64,000 nt of DNA from Arsenophonus sp052171895 (GTDB taxonomy: Bacteria > Pseudomonadota > Gammaproteobacteria > Enterobacterales > Enterobacteriaceae): positions 62,001 through 126,000 of the forward strand of contig JBQMRN010000004.1 of the NCBI GenBank assembly GCA_052171895.1, given 5' to 3'. The translations under genes were made by a program, and so were the position numbers. Positions 20,343-30,036 of the stretch are shown here, piece after piece. The first letter of the stretch is position 1. Each line of letters starts with the position of its first letter. Under the pieces are notes generated by a model. It saw nothing but the letters and a program-made list of their open reading frames with translations. It was not told the origin of the DNA and ran no database searches.

Positions 20343-21221
20343 ATGAATAATAGTTATATTATATTTCCTAATATTGATCCTATTATATTTTCTATTGGTC
20401 CAGTAGTCCTTCATTGGTATGGTTTGATGTATTTGATTGGATTTGTTTTCGCTCTATGGTTGGCAAAGCGGAGAGCCGGCAAAGCAAATAGTGGCTGGAC
20501 GAAAAATGAAGTTGAAAATCTGCTCTATATTTGTTTCTTAGGTGTCTTTATTGGTGGGCGTTTAGGCTATCTTTTATTTTACAATTTGCCGGAATTCCTG
20601 AGCAATCCTTTGTATTTATTTAAAGTTTGGACGGGAGGAATGTCTTTTCATGGTGGGTTAATTGGGGTGACATGCACTATGTGGTGGTATGCATCTAGAA
20701 CCCGTTGCAATTTTTTCAAAGTTGCTGATTTTGTTGCACCATTAATCCCATTTGGATTAGGTATGGGACGTATTGGTAATTTTATTAATGGAGAACTTTG
20801 GGGACGTGTAACATTAGACACTCAATGGGCAATGTTATTTCCGGGTTCTCGGGGAGAAGACATTCGGATTGTTAGTCAAGAGCCTTCTTTATTACCGATT
20901 TTAGAGCAATTTGGTGTATTACCACGACACCCTTCACAACTTTATGAGATATTTTTTGAAGGAATTATTTTGTTTATTATTTTGAATTTGTTTATTCGTA
21001 AGCCACGCCAACTTGGTTGTGTATCAGGATTGTTCTTGATTGGTTATGGTGTTTTTCGTATTTTTGTTGAATTTTTCCGTCAGCCAGATTCGCAGTTAGG
21101 GTTATTTGGTGGTGCAAGTATGGGACAAATTTTGTCAATTCCTATGATTATTATTGGTATTTTTATGATGGTTTTAGCCTATAAGAAAGATAGGCATTGT
21201 ACAAATTATTTAATTACCTAA
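20343..21221 (+). CDS. lgt: prolipoprotein diacylglyceryl transferase
   Basis: Inner-membrane enzyme that transfers diacylglycerol from phosphatidylglycerol to the lipobox cysteine of prolipoproteins, the first step in lipoprotein maturation. The 292-residue product has about seven membrane segments, the GGMSFHGGLIG motif around residue 100 with the essential histidine, and the Lgt signature GMGRIGNFINGELWGR around 140-155. The ATG at 20343 matches the usual N-terminus; a GTG three codons earlier is a less likely start. It normally neighbours thyA, which is now 3.6 kb away because an IS91/IS256 composite lies between. Intact. Confidence 0.96.
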   Translation: MNNSYIIFPNIDPIIFSIGPVVLHWYGLMYLIGFVFALWLAKRRAGKANSGWTKNEVENLLYICFLGVFIGGRLGYLLFYNLPEFLSNPLYLFKVWTGGMSFHGGLIGVTCTMWWYASRTRCNFFKVADFVAPLIPFGLGMGRIGNFINGELWGRVTLDTQWAMLFPGSRGEDIRIVSQEPSLLPILEQFGVLPRHPSQLYEIFFEGIILFIILNLFIRKPRQLGCVSGLFLIGYGVFRIFVEFFRQPDSQLGLFGGASMGQILSIPMIIIGIFMMVLAYKKDRHCTNYLIT

Positions 21222-21513
21222 GAACGTAGGATACTATGATGTGAGCGGCCAAGAGAGCTACGCTGCTTTATGGAGGTTCATGATCTGAGTACTGTTTTTA
21301 CTCTTTGATATGTTAATTTTTTAGGAATTCATTAAGATGGCTCGGAATAAATTTTCTAAAAATGATAAACTACCTCAGGTAAATCAGAAAGGCAACACGC
21401 GATTTTAGGTGTTACACTGTCTGATTATCCGAAGAGTTTTATGGATCTCCTTCTGGAAATTAAGCATGGAGGGATGACGACAGAGTAACTGAATTTTTTT
21501 ATGACACTACAAA

Positions 21514-21551
21514 AAAGGCTAGCAATGCTCCTAAAGGCTAGCAATGCTCCT
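21514..21551 (+). repeat. perfect 19-bp tandem duplication
   Basis: The unit AAAGGCTAGCAATGCTCCT occurs twice head to tail inside the IS91-associated block; the homologous copies at 44050-44395 and 7425-7745 do not show it. A replication-slippage product. Confidence 0.8.
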
Positions 21552-22520
21552 TCCAAGACTCCTGACTCTTCGGTCTCTAATTTTTTCTTGATACGTAGTA
21601 TTATCCCACTTTAGTCACAATTATCCGAAGTTTTGAGCAAACCCATGGTAAAGAGCCAATGACGCTGCTGGATACAACTGCATTAAAAGACCATGACGAA
21701 AGTATGCTTGCCCGATGAATTCATCATCTATAGGGGAACTAGGGATAATCCCCGTCTCTTCGCCACTTGGACAAACAGAAGGATAACTTGGTTGATATAG
21801 AGCTGACGAATGCGGACAGGCTGACGTTTTTTATTTTTCTGGCAAGATACTTCTCATAGGGCAATTTACTCAGATGTATAAATCATCCCCCGCACAACTA
21901 AACTCTTTTCAGCATTGATAACGGCTAAAATAATTTTCTTGAAAAACATGCAAATAGTATTGGCTCATGGATCCGTCTATCTGTCAATCGAATGCTTGTC
22001 TGAGGTACTTGTGCCAATATGGATGTATTCGGCGTTACTGCTGTGTACCTCTCCTTTCCTAAATATTCTTAGAGCTGTTTTTCTGGCAAAGCTCTAAGTT
22101 ATAAAAGCCCGCAGTTCATGCGCCTTTAAAGAGCTACCAAGGAGTGGTTAGAACAGTAGGTTTATATTTTACCAGACTTCGACTGGCAATATATTACTTT
22201 CATTATGCCCCATCTTCTTTTAGTTTTTTTTTAATAATAACTGACTACTACTCAACGCTCTGTTTCTCACTGTGGCCAATCCCCCCATCCTGCGCTATGC
22301 TGCAGGCAGTTGGCACGCAAATAGGATATCGAAATTGGTATCTTCTCTGCCTTGCACACTTATGGTTGACAACTCAATCAACATCCACATGCTCATGTCT
22401 CCGTTACCAGTGACGGTCTGGATATTAAACATGTTATATGAGTGATCTGTTATTCAAAAAAAGAATACGTGAAGAAATCTGGCGAGGCGCTCTCATTCCG
22501 GCAGCGGCATCACAGCTAGG

Positions 22521-23950
22521 AGAGTTTATTAGTAAATTTAGTGTATGACGGTAAGGGGCTACCGTCAGCTCTGATGCTTTGTGAATCTATTTTCCATCAT
22601 TAAATTGGACATTGTTTACCACCACTATTTGTTAGCAGGTAAAATTCTCTTAGGTGATTCTACTTTTTCTGAGCAGACTCTAGCAGCTTAAATACCATTG
22701 AAATGGTTCTTTTTCTCTAACTACAGTTCTTCGCGTCTCGAATTCGTAGCCTGATTTTTTTACAAAAGCCATTCAATCGGCTTAGTTGTTCTTATTGAGG
22801 CCCAGTGTGCGCTGACAGGAATTCCTAGAATAGAATGCAGAAGTTCTTCTTGATATTTTTCCAGTTTCTTCATTGTCGCAGAATACTTTACTGGAAAACC
22901 TTGCCAATAAAACATCAATGGTTTTATTATCGGCATACAGCTCTCTGCTAGCCAGACCCTATTTTGGAGCTCAGCCTTAACTTTCATTTGCATGCCTTTG
23001 GAGAGTGAAGGCAGCACATTAGCTGTTTTTTATACAAAACAGCGTTACTACTCTACGTGTCCGCGAATATCTTTGCCATTACATTTCAAAAACTAAGGGT
23101 ATCCTTTCCCGTAGCAAGCCTGAGAGATACGCTTAAGCTTATACGCTCGCATGCTTTTGAAAAAGTTCAGCCTAGTTTTCGCTTCTAACTTTCGATAAGT
23201 ATCTTAGCCAGCAACTAGCAACTAGCTCGTTACGTCCATGATCAGTGATGCCAATAATGACCAGCAGGAAAAGGCAATCATCTTGCCGGTTAGAACTGTC
23301 TATGCCATCGGTCAAGAAATAAACGTAGCGGCTATCGCTTAAATTAGGAATGTACCGTTTTTGTTCTTAAAGTCATTGTTGTTTCAGTCTTCTGATGATA
23401 TTTGGTAGAGAAACCATGTGTTTTTTCAGAAAGAATGGCGCCACCAAGAGCTTTATAAAAATCACTGCTGGAGATGTCTCCGTATGTACAACCAGCCATG
23501 GTAGGAACTTTCGACGTTTTTTATAGACGCTTTAGATAAGGCGGTACCAACGAGCTGTTGAAGCATATTTCGTTGCCACTGTGATCCCTGACATTAGGCA
23601 CTTTAATCTCACAACATCGCCAATACCCGTTTGTATAGTTTCTGTGATAAATAACTGTTACGGAGGATACGGCATTGGGACCGCTCCGCCGAGAAGGCGG
23701 CGTTCGCATGTTGTCGCAGCATGGGCTTTGAGCTCAGCTTTAACGGTATGGGATATCAGCTGCCTGGCACCATTACGGATGAGTTCATGCAAGGAATCAG
23801 AGGTAATATCTAGTTTCGCGGATACTTCTAGTGTGTAGACTTTTTTATGTCATATAATTTCAATATTATTAAAATTAATCATGAAATCAATCATGTAGTA
23901 TACACTATCATCTATGAAATCCATACAGTAGAAATAAGTATAACTCTCAG
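22521..23950 (-). mobile_element. IS256-family element inserted in IS91
   Basis: A 1.43-kb copy with the transposase on the minus strand. Readable parts include GMQMKVKAELQNRVWLAESC and EKYQEELLHSILGIPVSAHW then IRTTKPIEW (22760-23017), a catalytic-domain signature of IS256 transposases (VHKTANVL..LPK, then AHIRTTNPIE), and TIETIQTGIG in the N-terminal part. Ends run GAGAGTTTATTAG inward and, at the other side, CTGAGAGTTATAC inward. Candidate 9-base target duplications, AGCTAGGAG and AGCTATGAC, flank it (two mismatches). Frameshifts make it inactive. Confidence 0.75.
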
Positions 23951-24838
23951 AGCTATGACACCTGATAAATCCTACTAGTTTTCCTGTTCTGTAGGATATT
24001 TGAGCTAGGAAGCGCAGAGTGGCAGTATTAGCTGAAGGTAGAGTACCAGATATTACTGGAAAGTGCACTTCGCTAAAAAGATGAAATGGGACTGGCATAG
24101 CGTAAAATACTTCGTTCGCTACCTTAAAAACGCCCCGCGGTATCTGCTGCGTAAAAACTTCGGGATTACTGAGTGGGGGGAGTGTTTGTAGATCATTACT
24201 ATGACCATCGGACTAAGAAGTACCGGCAGCAGACCTTGACGCAGGAAAAGATGATCGGTCGCTATATTAGAGCCATATTTCGTCTAAGCATTTTAAGATA
24301 GTGTACATTACTATGCTTTTTTATCAAATCGTAAATGATGCACTTTATTACCGAAGGGTGTATTAAAGGTAAAGGGCGCTGAAGATGACGGCTTACAAAA
24401 AATCTGGAAAAACTGGAATTTTGGCCGTTCTGATGAAAGGATTCTTGCGTACAGAATCTTACAAATGCATTCTGTATGACTAATAGGCTACTTTTTATCA
24501 ACGCTCAGCTTTTGCTAAACAGGTAATGGAATTTTATTGTCGGAAATAATGCATAATAATGGAAAAAAAGAGATTAGTAAGAAAAAGCTAGGATTAATAT
24601 CTCTAAAATTAGTACATTATGTCAAAGAATAGACACTTCGATAAAATTTTAACTTATAATAAACAAAAAAACCGATTCTATCTCTCTTTTTAGAAATAAC
24701 GGATATCTTTTGGTTTTCACTTAAAGAGTGATTGAATTTCCAATTATCAAGTCAGAAAAGAGTAAATATCAGCAGATTTTTATAGGTTTTTTTATTTATA
24801 GTGTTAAATAAATAATAGATTCTAAACGAGTAATAATA

Positions 24839-25690
24839 ATGAAACAATATCTGGATTTATGTCACCGTATTATTGATGAAGGTCAGTGGGTAGAAAATAA
24901 ACGCACTGGTGTTCGGTGTTTAACAATTATTAATGCTGATCTTGAATATCATGTTGAAAATAACCAATTTCCTTTAATTACGACTCGTAAAAGCTTTTAT
25001 AAAGCGGCTATTGCTGAATTATTAGGTTACTTAAGAGGTTATTCTAACGCTGAACAATTTCGAGATATTGGTTGTAATACATGGAATGCTAATGCGAATG
25101 AAAATCAGGTATGGCTCAATAATCCAAACCGTAAAGGTAAAGATGACATAGGACGGGTTTATGGTGTTCAAGGGCGATCATGGCGGCGGCCTGATGGTAC
25201 TTATTTAGATCAGTTACAAAAAGTCATTAGCAACCTTTCGCTTGGAATAGATGATCGTGCCGAGATAATCACTTTTTACAATCCAGGTGAATTTGACTTA
25301 GGTTGTTTACGCCCTTGTATGCATACGCACACTTTTTCTCTGTTAGCTGACACTCTGTATTTAACTTCATACCAACGTAGTTGTGATGTTCCTTTGGGAT
25401 TGAACTTTAATCAAATTCAATGTTTTGTTTTACTGGCGCTCTTTGCTCAGATCATTGGTTACAAACCAGGTAAGGCTTATCATAAGATAGTAAATGCTCA
25501 CATTTATGAAAATCAACTTTCGATTATGCGAGATATTCAGTTGAAGCGTGCTCCGTATTCTTTAGCGCAGCTGCGCATTAATCCTGATATTAAGACATTA
25601 AAAGATATTGAAACTTGGGTAAGTAGTGATGATTTTGAAGTTATTGGTTATCAATATCATGATGCAATTAAATATCCTTTTACGGTATAA
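24839..25690 (+). CDS. thyA: thymidylate synthase
   Basis: Methylates dUMP to dTMP using methylenetetrahydrofolate, producing dihydrofolate that FolA (38126-38614) recycles. The 283-residue protein has the catalytic Cys160 in LRPCMHTHTF, the dUMP-binding QRSCDVPLGLNFN at 179-191, and an N-terminal RTG at about 22-24. It is longer than the 264-residue E. coli enzyme and belongs to the longer ThyA form with YLRGYSNAEQFRDIG and LNNPNRKGKDDIGRVYG insertions, which I associate with Proteus/Providencia-type relatives; this is one basis for the suggested placement of the organism. It normally follows lgt directly. Intact. Confidence 0.96.
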   Translation: MKQYLDLCHRIIDEGQWVENKRTGVRCLTIINADLEYHVENNQFPLITTRKSFYKAAIAELLGYLRGYSNAEQFRDIGCNTWNANANENQVWLNNPNRKGKDDIGRVYGVQGRSWRRPDGTYLDQLQKVISNLSLGIDDRAEIITFYNPGEFDLGCLRPCMHTHTFSLLADTLYLTSYQRSCDVPLGLNFNQIQCFVLLALFAQIIGYKPGKAYHKIVNAHIYENQLSIMRDIQLKRAPYSLAQLRINPDIKTLKDIETWVSSDDFEVIGYQYHDAIKYPFTV

Positions 25691-25779
25691 TAACTTTTAT
25701 CGGTTACTGTAATCATTAAGATAAGACAAGGTAACCCCTCTTATTTTTGCTATTTTTAATTAATATTATGGTTGAATTA

Positions 25780-25887
25780 ATAAAGTTATGCTCATTTCTG
25801 GTGTATGTGGTTTCTGAGATAGTGGAGGGTGGTATTATCCCCCACTATCTCAGAAACCACATACACCAGAAATGAGCATAACTTTAT
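25780..25887. repeat. 108-bp near-perfect hairpin made of two IS256 ends
   Basis: Arms at 25780-25828 and 25839-25887 pair at 48 of 49 positions (one A-C mismatch at 25826/25841) around a 10-base loop GTGGTATTAT. Each arm is the outer end of the IS256-like element of this window (GTTATGCTCATTTCTGGTGT and onward), placed head to head with all transposase sequence gone. It begins 90 bases after the thyA stop codon and could work as a strong transcript 3' end. Other IS256 copies have decayed ends, so the identity of these arms is unusual. Confidence 0.9.
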
Positions 25888-25890
25888 ATC

Positions 25891-26470
25891 ACATACTGGA
25901 AGATAGTATGGTTTTTTGAATAATTCAAGTTTAACTTTGAACAAATCTTTCATAGACTGCGATGGAGTTTTAGTACCAAATATTGATTGGGATAATTCCT
26001 GAGATTGTACAGCTAAATATATCGATGTAGAGTGATCTCAAGCTCTTGAGCAGAATTGAAATGATAGCTTTTCAGGCATCTTCTATAGCGCCCATTAAAT
26101 CGCTCGACAATGTCATTCGTTTGAGGATGACATCGACTGGCTAAGTCGGTGTTCTATACCAAGCTATGTACACAAACGGGGGAATTCATGTTTTCTAGTG
26201 GCTGAACGTTTTTTTAGACCAAAAATGCGCTTTGTAAGTTCTTTGTCATTATCTGTAAGTACCTGATGGATAGCCCATAGGATATGCTTGGTTAAGATCA
26301 CGTAAGAATCGTTGAGTATTGGCCGTGGTCTTGGCCTTGTAAAGACGGATAAAAACCGATCAATGGGACTATAGTATACCTACGAAAAGATAATCTCGTG
26401 AAGTTTCTTTTAGCATTTGCGGAAGATAATTTCACTTTTAGGTGCAAATAATTAGGTTCGTAGCTTTAAA
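25891..26470 (-). mobile_element. IS481-family transposase fragment, copy 1
   Basis: On the minus strand this ~580-base stretch is homologous to 35974-36565 and reads, in shifting frames, pieces of an IS481-type DDE transposase such as YLFVGIL followed by DR and the region before the second catalytic aspartate. The N-terminal helix-turn-helix half is absent. Many stops; a fragment only. Confidence 0.6.
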
Positions 26471-26676
26471 ACGCTTTATGGTCCCCTCTCTGTGCCTGTG
26501 TAAACAGCGATCTAGCCAAGATAGAAATACAATGGGGGTTCAGGAATTCACATACGGACTGCTAGCAGATCGGCGAGAGGGAGAGAGAAAAGGTTTTTTG
26601 TGGAAAACAACTACGGTTTTCTGAGTGGTCAAGAGCGTTGTAAGCAAACGACGGGGGATATGGCTGTAATCATCAG

Positions 26677-27712
26677 GCTATGTTAGCAAAGCTTATTGGT
26701 AGAAATTCCTTATACTGTATAAAAGATTTTTTACAGAGGTTGGCATGAAAAACTAAACACTCATACAGATCAAATAGACTCTTTTCTCCACTTCCTTCTA
26801 ATATAAGAAGGTGCAGCTCATTAATTGGCTCGGCAACAATTTATGGGATAATATTGATTCATGCATTGAACTAATTCATTCCACTTTATCCTACCCATAT
26901 TGTTACAGTGAACATATTATCTGCTGGAGATAATTCATAGGGTTACACAGTGATATTGTTATAAAATCATCAATTGCAGAAAAACATTTAACAATCTTAG
27001 TGGAAGTCCTCTAGCAAAACTACATCATGAGGATAAATTGTTTAGTTATCTGCGATGTATGTTGAATAGCTTGACTGTACTGGGAGAATCAGCAAAACAA
27101 ACATGCATTGATTTAAAAATAGCGTTTAAATGGCCTCACTGCTTCCTTGGTTCATCGGCGACAGTCAACATAAATGTACTAAGTGGTATTGTTGAAGTCG
27201 CCGAAACATTTTTCCCTAAATCCTTTAAAGGGAAGCGTTATATCCCACATAGGAAAGCTAGAAAACGCCAGGCGAGGAGGAAATACAAAGAAAGAACGAA
27301 TCGTAGTCTTATAATCGCCAGAGATCGATATGGTTATGTGATCGATGAGATTCTTGAAGAGTTTAATGCAGAATGTGTTACCCGTTTTCTTGATGTGATC
27401 ATCGATAAAGAGTCCATCCCATCCTTAGATGTAGCTAAATGCTATGAAACCTTTTCCAGGAAGCATAAATTAGTCACTATCCCCTAATAAGGTTAGATAA
27501 TCAGAGAGTTATTGGTAAGGAATTTCATATTCAAAATGTGAACAGTTATATCAGTGGATAAAAAGGATGCTTGAGTAGATTCAATAGTATGTGGTCGTTT
27601 TATTTAGTGAATTATCTGGCCTAGAGAAGATTTTTTAAAACTACAACAATTGAAATACATAGGTGGCTACAAATTGCTATGCAACCAAAACAACAAGCTT
27701 TACCAACATAGC
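26677..27712 (+). mobile_element. IS1595-family element, best preserved copy
   Basis: A 1,036-base element with terminal inverted repeats GCTATGTTAGCAAAGC and GCTTTACCAACATAGC. The N-terminal zinc ribbon region is frameshifted (26760-27030). The largest open segment, 27038-27487 (about 149 residues), holds LSGIVEVAETFF followed by SFKGKRY and KARKRQARRK, the ISXO2/IS1595-type catalytic domain. The family has VEVDETFF here; the first acidic catalytic residue is an alanine in this copy, so the enzyme would be dead even if the frames were joined. Flanking sequences do not show a clear target duplication. Confidence 0.8.
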
Positions 27713-28002
27713 TGATATCAGCATCATCTTTGTTTTTTCCTTTAGCAACGATAAGTTTGGATATGCTATAATGCTTAGCAAAAGTAGACGCAGGCTCTTT
27801 GCTTGCCTAAAGAACAAGCTCTGATTTTAGGCGTTGTAATTGCCTAACGATGGAGCCCATCATCATCATGATATTTTGTTCTCAACTATATCCATCAGTA
27901 ACCATCTTAGCATGAATAGGGGTGGGCGATGAGGCTCTCATAATGATCTGGGACCAAATACTTATATTTTATTATCTGTTGCATAATAAAATAACCATAG
28001 TA

Positions 28003-28824
28003 TTAGCTATCTTTTATAAATGCAGGCTGGCGAAAATACTTTTTTTTTTCCCAGTGTAATAAAGTCAGTTTTCCTCCCCAGCAACAACCGGTATCAAGCC
28101 CATAAATACCTTCAGGTGTTCCTTTTCCTTTTAGAGAAGCCCAATGACCAAAAATAATGGCATATTCTGCTGGTATTTTTCTTGGTAGATCAAACCAAGG
28201 CTTTAAAGGTAGAGGTGTATTTTCAGGTTTATTTTTCCAGATCATATTTAATTGACCGTTAGGAAAGCAATAACGCATACGGGTTAGGACGTTAGTATTA
28301 AAACGTAAACGGGATAATCCTGTTAGGTTTGGTGACCAGTTGTTTGGTACATCACCATACATGGAGTCGATAAACAAAGGATAGATATCACTACTAAGTA
28401 TAGACTCTACTTCTTTAGCACACATCTGAGCTGTTGCTAAATCCCATTGAGGTGTGATCCCTGCATGTGTCATGATGATTTTTTTCTTATTGTCAACTTG
28501 TAATAATGGCTGGTGTCGTAACCAATTAACTAATTCATTAGCATCAGGCGCTGTTAATAATTTTTTTAGTTTATCTTTTGGTTTATTATGGCTAATATTG
28601 GCATATACACCAATAAGGTGTAGATCATGGTTACCTAGTACGAGTCTGACAGATAATCTTATTGTTTTAATGTAACGTAAAACTTTAAGAGAATCCGGGC
28701 CGCGGGAGACAAGATCACCGGTCAGCCATAAAACATCCTTTTGTGGCTCAAATTTTACTTGTTTAAGAACTGCTCTAAGTTCACGATAGCAACCGTGAAT
28801 ATCTCCTATAAGATAGGTAGCCAT
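28003..28824 (-). CDS. apaH: diadenosine tetraphosphatase (symmetrical)
   Basis: Hydrolyses Ap4A and related dinucleotides to ADP, and can remove Np4 caps from RNA. The 273-residue protein has the metallophosphatase motifs GDIHGC (residues 7-12), GDLVSRGPDS near 36-45, LGNHDLH near 63-69 and THAGITPQWD near 120. It starts two bases after the apaG stop codon and ends the lptD-to-apaH operon. In E. coli folA lies just beyond it; here IS1595 debris does. Intact. Confidence 0.96.
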   Translation of the reverse strand: MATYLIGDIHGCYRELRAVLKQVKFEPQKDVLWLTGDLVSRGPDSLKVLRYIKTIRLSVRLVLGNHDLHLIGVYANISHNKPKDKLKKLLTAPDANELVNWLRHQPLLQVDNKKKIIMTHAGITPQWDLATAQMCAKEVESILSSDIYPLFIDSMYGDVPNNWSPNLTGLSRLRFNTNVLTRMRYCFPNGQLNMIWKNKPENTPLPLKPWFDLPRKIPAEYAIIFGHWASLKGKGTPEGIYGLDTGCCWGGKLTLLHWEKKKYFRQPAFIKDS

Positions 28825-28826
28825 AA

Positions 28827-29204
28827 TTAATTTATAAGTGTTGGGATAGCAAGACGAAAGACTGGGATATCAACATAAAAAATTTTACTATCATTATCTA
28901 ACATCACATAATGGCCTTCCATGGTTCCCATTGGTGTTTCTATAATAGCACCACTGGTATAACGAAATTCTGCGCTTGATTGAATGATAGGTTGCTCTCC
29001 TACAACGCCTTGGCCTTGTACTTCAGTACGTTTACCATCACTATTGGTAATTAACCAATAGCGACTGATTAACTGTATCGGAGTACGTCCAAGATTGCGA
29101 ATAAAAACTGTATAGGCAAAAACAAATCTGGTTTCTTCTGGTAAAGATTGATTTTCAATATAGACACTTTGAACTTGTATACAGATGTTAGGTTCATTTA
29201 GCAT
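28827..29204 (-). CDS. apaG: ApaG domain protein
   Basis: A 125-residue protein identical in length to E. coli ApaG, a fibronectin-like beta sandwich of uncertain role encoded between rsmA and apaH. Visible family segments are CIQVQSVYIENQSLPEETRF, YTVFIRNLGRTPIQLISRYW, VQGQGVVGEQPII and the glycine-rich YTSGAIIETPMGTMEGHYVM. I chose the ATG at 29204 (MLNEPNICIQ), which overlaps the rsmA end by about 11 bases; a frame opening seven codons earlier is possible but would extend deeper into rsmA. Intact; translationally coupled. Confidence 0.93.
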   Translation of the reverse strand: MLNEPNICIQVQSVYIENQSLPEETRFVFAYTVFIRNLGRTPIQLISRYWLITNSDGKRTEVQGQGVVGEQPIIQSSAEFRYTSGAIIETPMGTMEGHYVMLDNDSKIFYVDIPVFRLAIPTLIN

Positions 29205-30036
29205 AATGCCCACCAAGTTTTTCACTATCAGGGAGGATTTTAGCTAATCTGCTGGCTAACTTGCAATAATTTTCTACTGAAATATTTTCAGCGCGATAAT
29301 TTAGATCAATACCTAATTGTTTAAAATCCTGCTCGCTAAATAAATTACTTAAACTATTACGAATGATTTTACGTCGTTGATTAAACGCCTGTGTAGTAAT
29401 ACGACTTAATAATTTAATATCACAAATAGGATAAGGGTTTCGTTGATGAGGAATTAAACGCACGACAGCTGAATACACTTTTGGCGCTGGCGTAAAAGCT
29501 GATGGTGGTATAGTTAAGATAGTAATTATCTGACAATAATATTGTGCCATAACACTAAGGCGACCATATGCTTTAGTATTTGCTCTTGCAACTAAGCGAT
29601 TCACAACCTCTTTCTGAAGCATAAAATTCATGTCAGCAATAGCATTAGTATAAGTAAAAAGATGGAAGATTAAAGGGGTTGAAATATTGTAAGGAAGGTT
29701 AGCGAACACCCTAAGAGGTTGACCTTTTTCTTTTGCTATTGCACCAAAATCAATCCTCAGTGCGTCGTTTAGTATAATTGTTAGTTTAGCACTCAGCGCA
29801 GGATGCGAAGCTAAACGAGCGGCAAGATCACGATCTAACTCGACTACCGTCATATTTTCTATATGCTTAGTAACTGGTAATGTTAGAGCACCTAAACCAG
29901 GACCAATTTCAACAATAGCTTGATCAGGTTTTGGGTTAAAAGCAGTAACCATATTGTCAATAATAAATCGGTCAGTTAAAAAATTTTGTCCAAAGCGCTT
30001 ACGGGCAAAATGCCCTTCATGGATTCGTTTATTCAT
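29194..30036 (-). CDS. rsmA: 16S rRNA dimethyladenosine transferase
   Basis: Dimethylates A1518 and A1519 of 16S rRNA with S-adenosylmethionine during late 30S assembly (KsgA). The 280-residue product contains the N-terminal KRFGQNFL, the SAM-binding EIGPGLGALT near residues 43-52, the catalytic NLPYNIST near 113-120, and the C-terminal FNQRRKIIRNSL. Its start overlaps the end of pdxA by eight bases. Intact, in the conserved operon order. Confidence 0.97.
   Translation of the reverse strand: MNKRIHEGHFARKRFGQNFLTDRFIIDNMVTAFNPKPDQAIVEIGPGLGALTLPVTKHIENMTVVELDRDLAARLASHPALSAKLTIILNDALRIDFGAIAKEKGQPLRVFANLPYNISTPLIFHLFTYTNAIADMNFMLQKEVVNRLVARANTKAYGRLSVMAQYYCQIITILTIPPSAFTPAPKVYSAVVRLIPHQRNPYPICDIKLLSRITTQAFNQRRKIIRNSLSNLFSEQDFKQLGIDLNYRAENISVENYCKLASRLAKILPDSEKLGGHYAK

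Larger units (their letters stand above)
21325..24751 (+). mobile_element. IS91-family element, degraded, interrupted by IS256
   Basis: The plus strand carries, across many frames, a Y2 rolling-circle-type transposase of the IS91 family: a degraded zinc-binding N-terminal part near 21900-22150, DWQYITFIMP near 22180, LHTYG and the HPHAHVSVT motif near 22350-22410, FKKRIREEIWR near 22445-22480, then after the nested IS256 (22521-23950) YWKVHFAKKMKWDWHSVKYF near 24050-24105, RYLKN, and FLSNRK.CTLLPKG near 24320-24360. The end at 24600-24751 is shared with fragments at 42513-42620 and 57355-57515 and stops at ATCAAG, consistent with the CAAG target preference of IS91. An upstream block (21330-21880) of unknown function travels with it. 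Confidence 0.65.

Noticed and set aside
25711..25757. Terminator directly after thyA (ATAAGA/TCTTAT)
   Set aside because: Only a six-base stem with a 12-base loop; the large hairpin at 25780-25887 is the stronger candidate.
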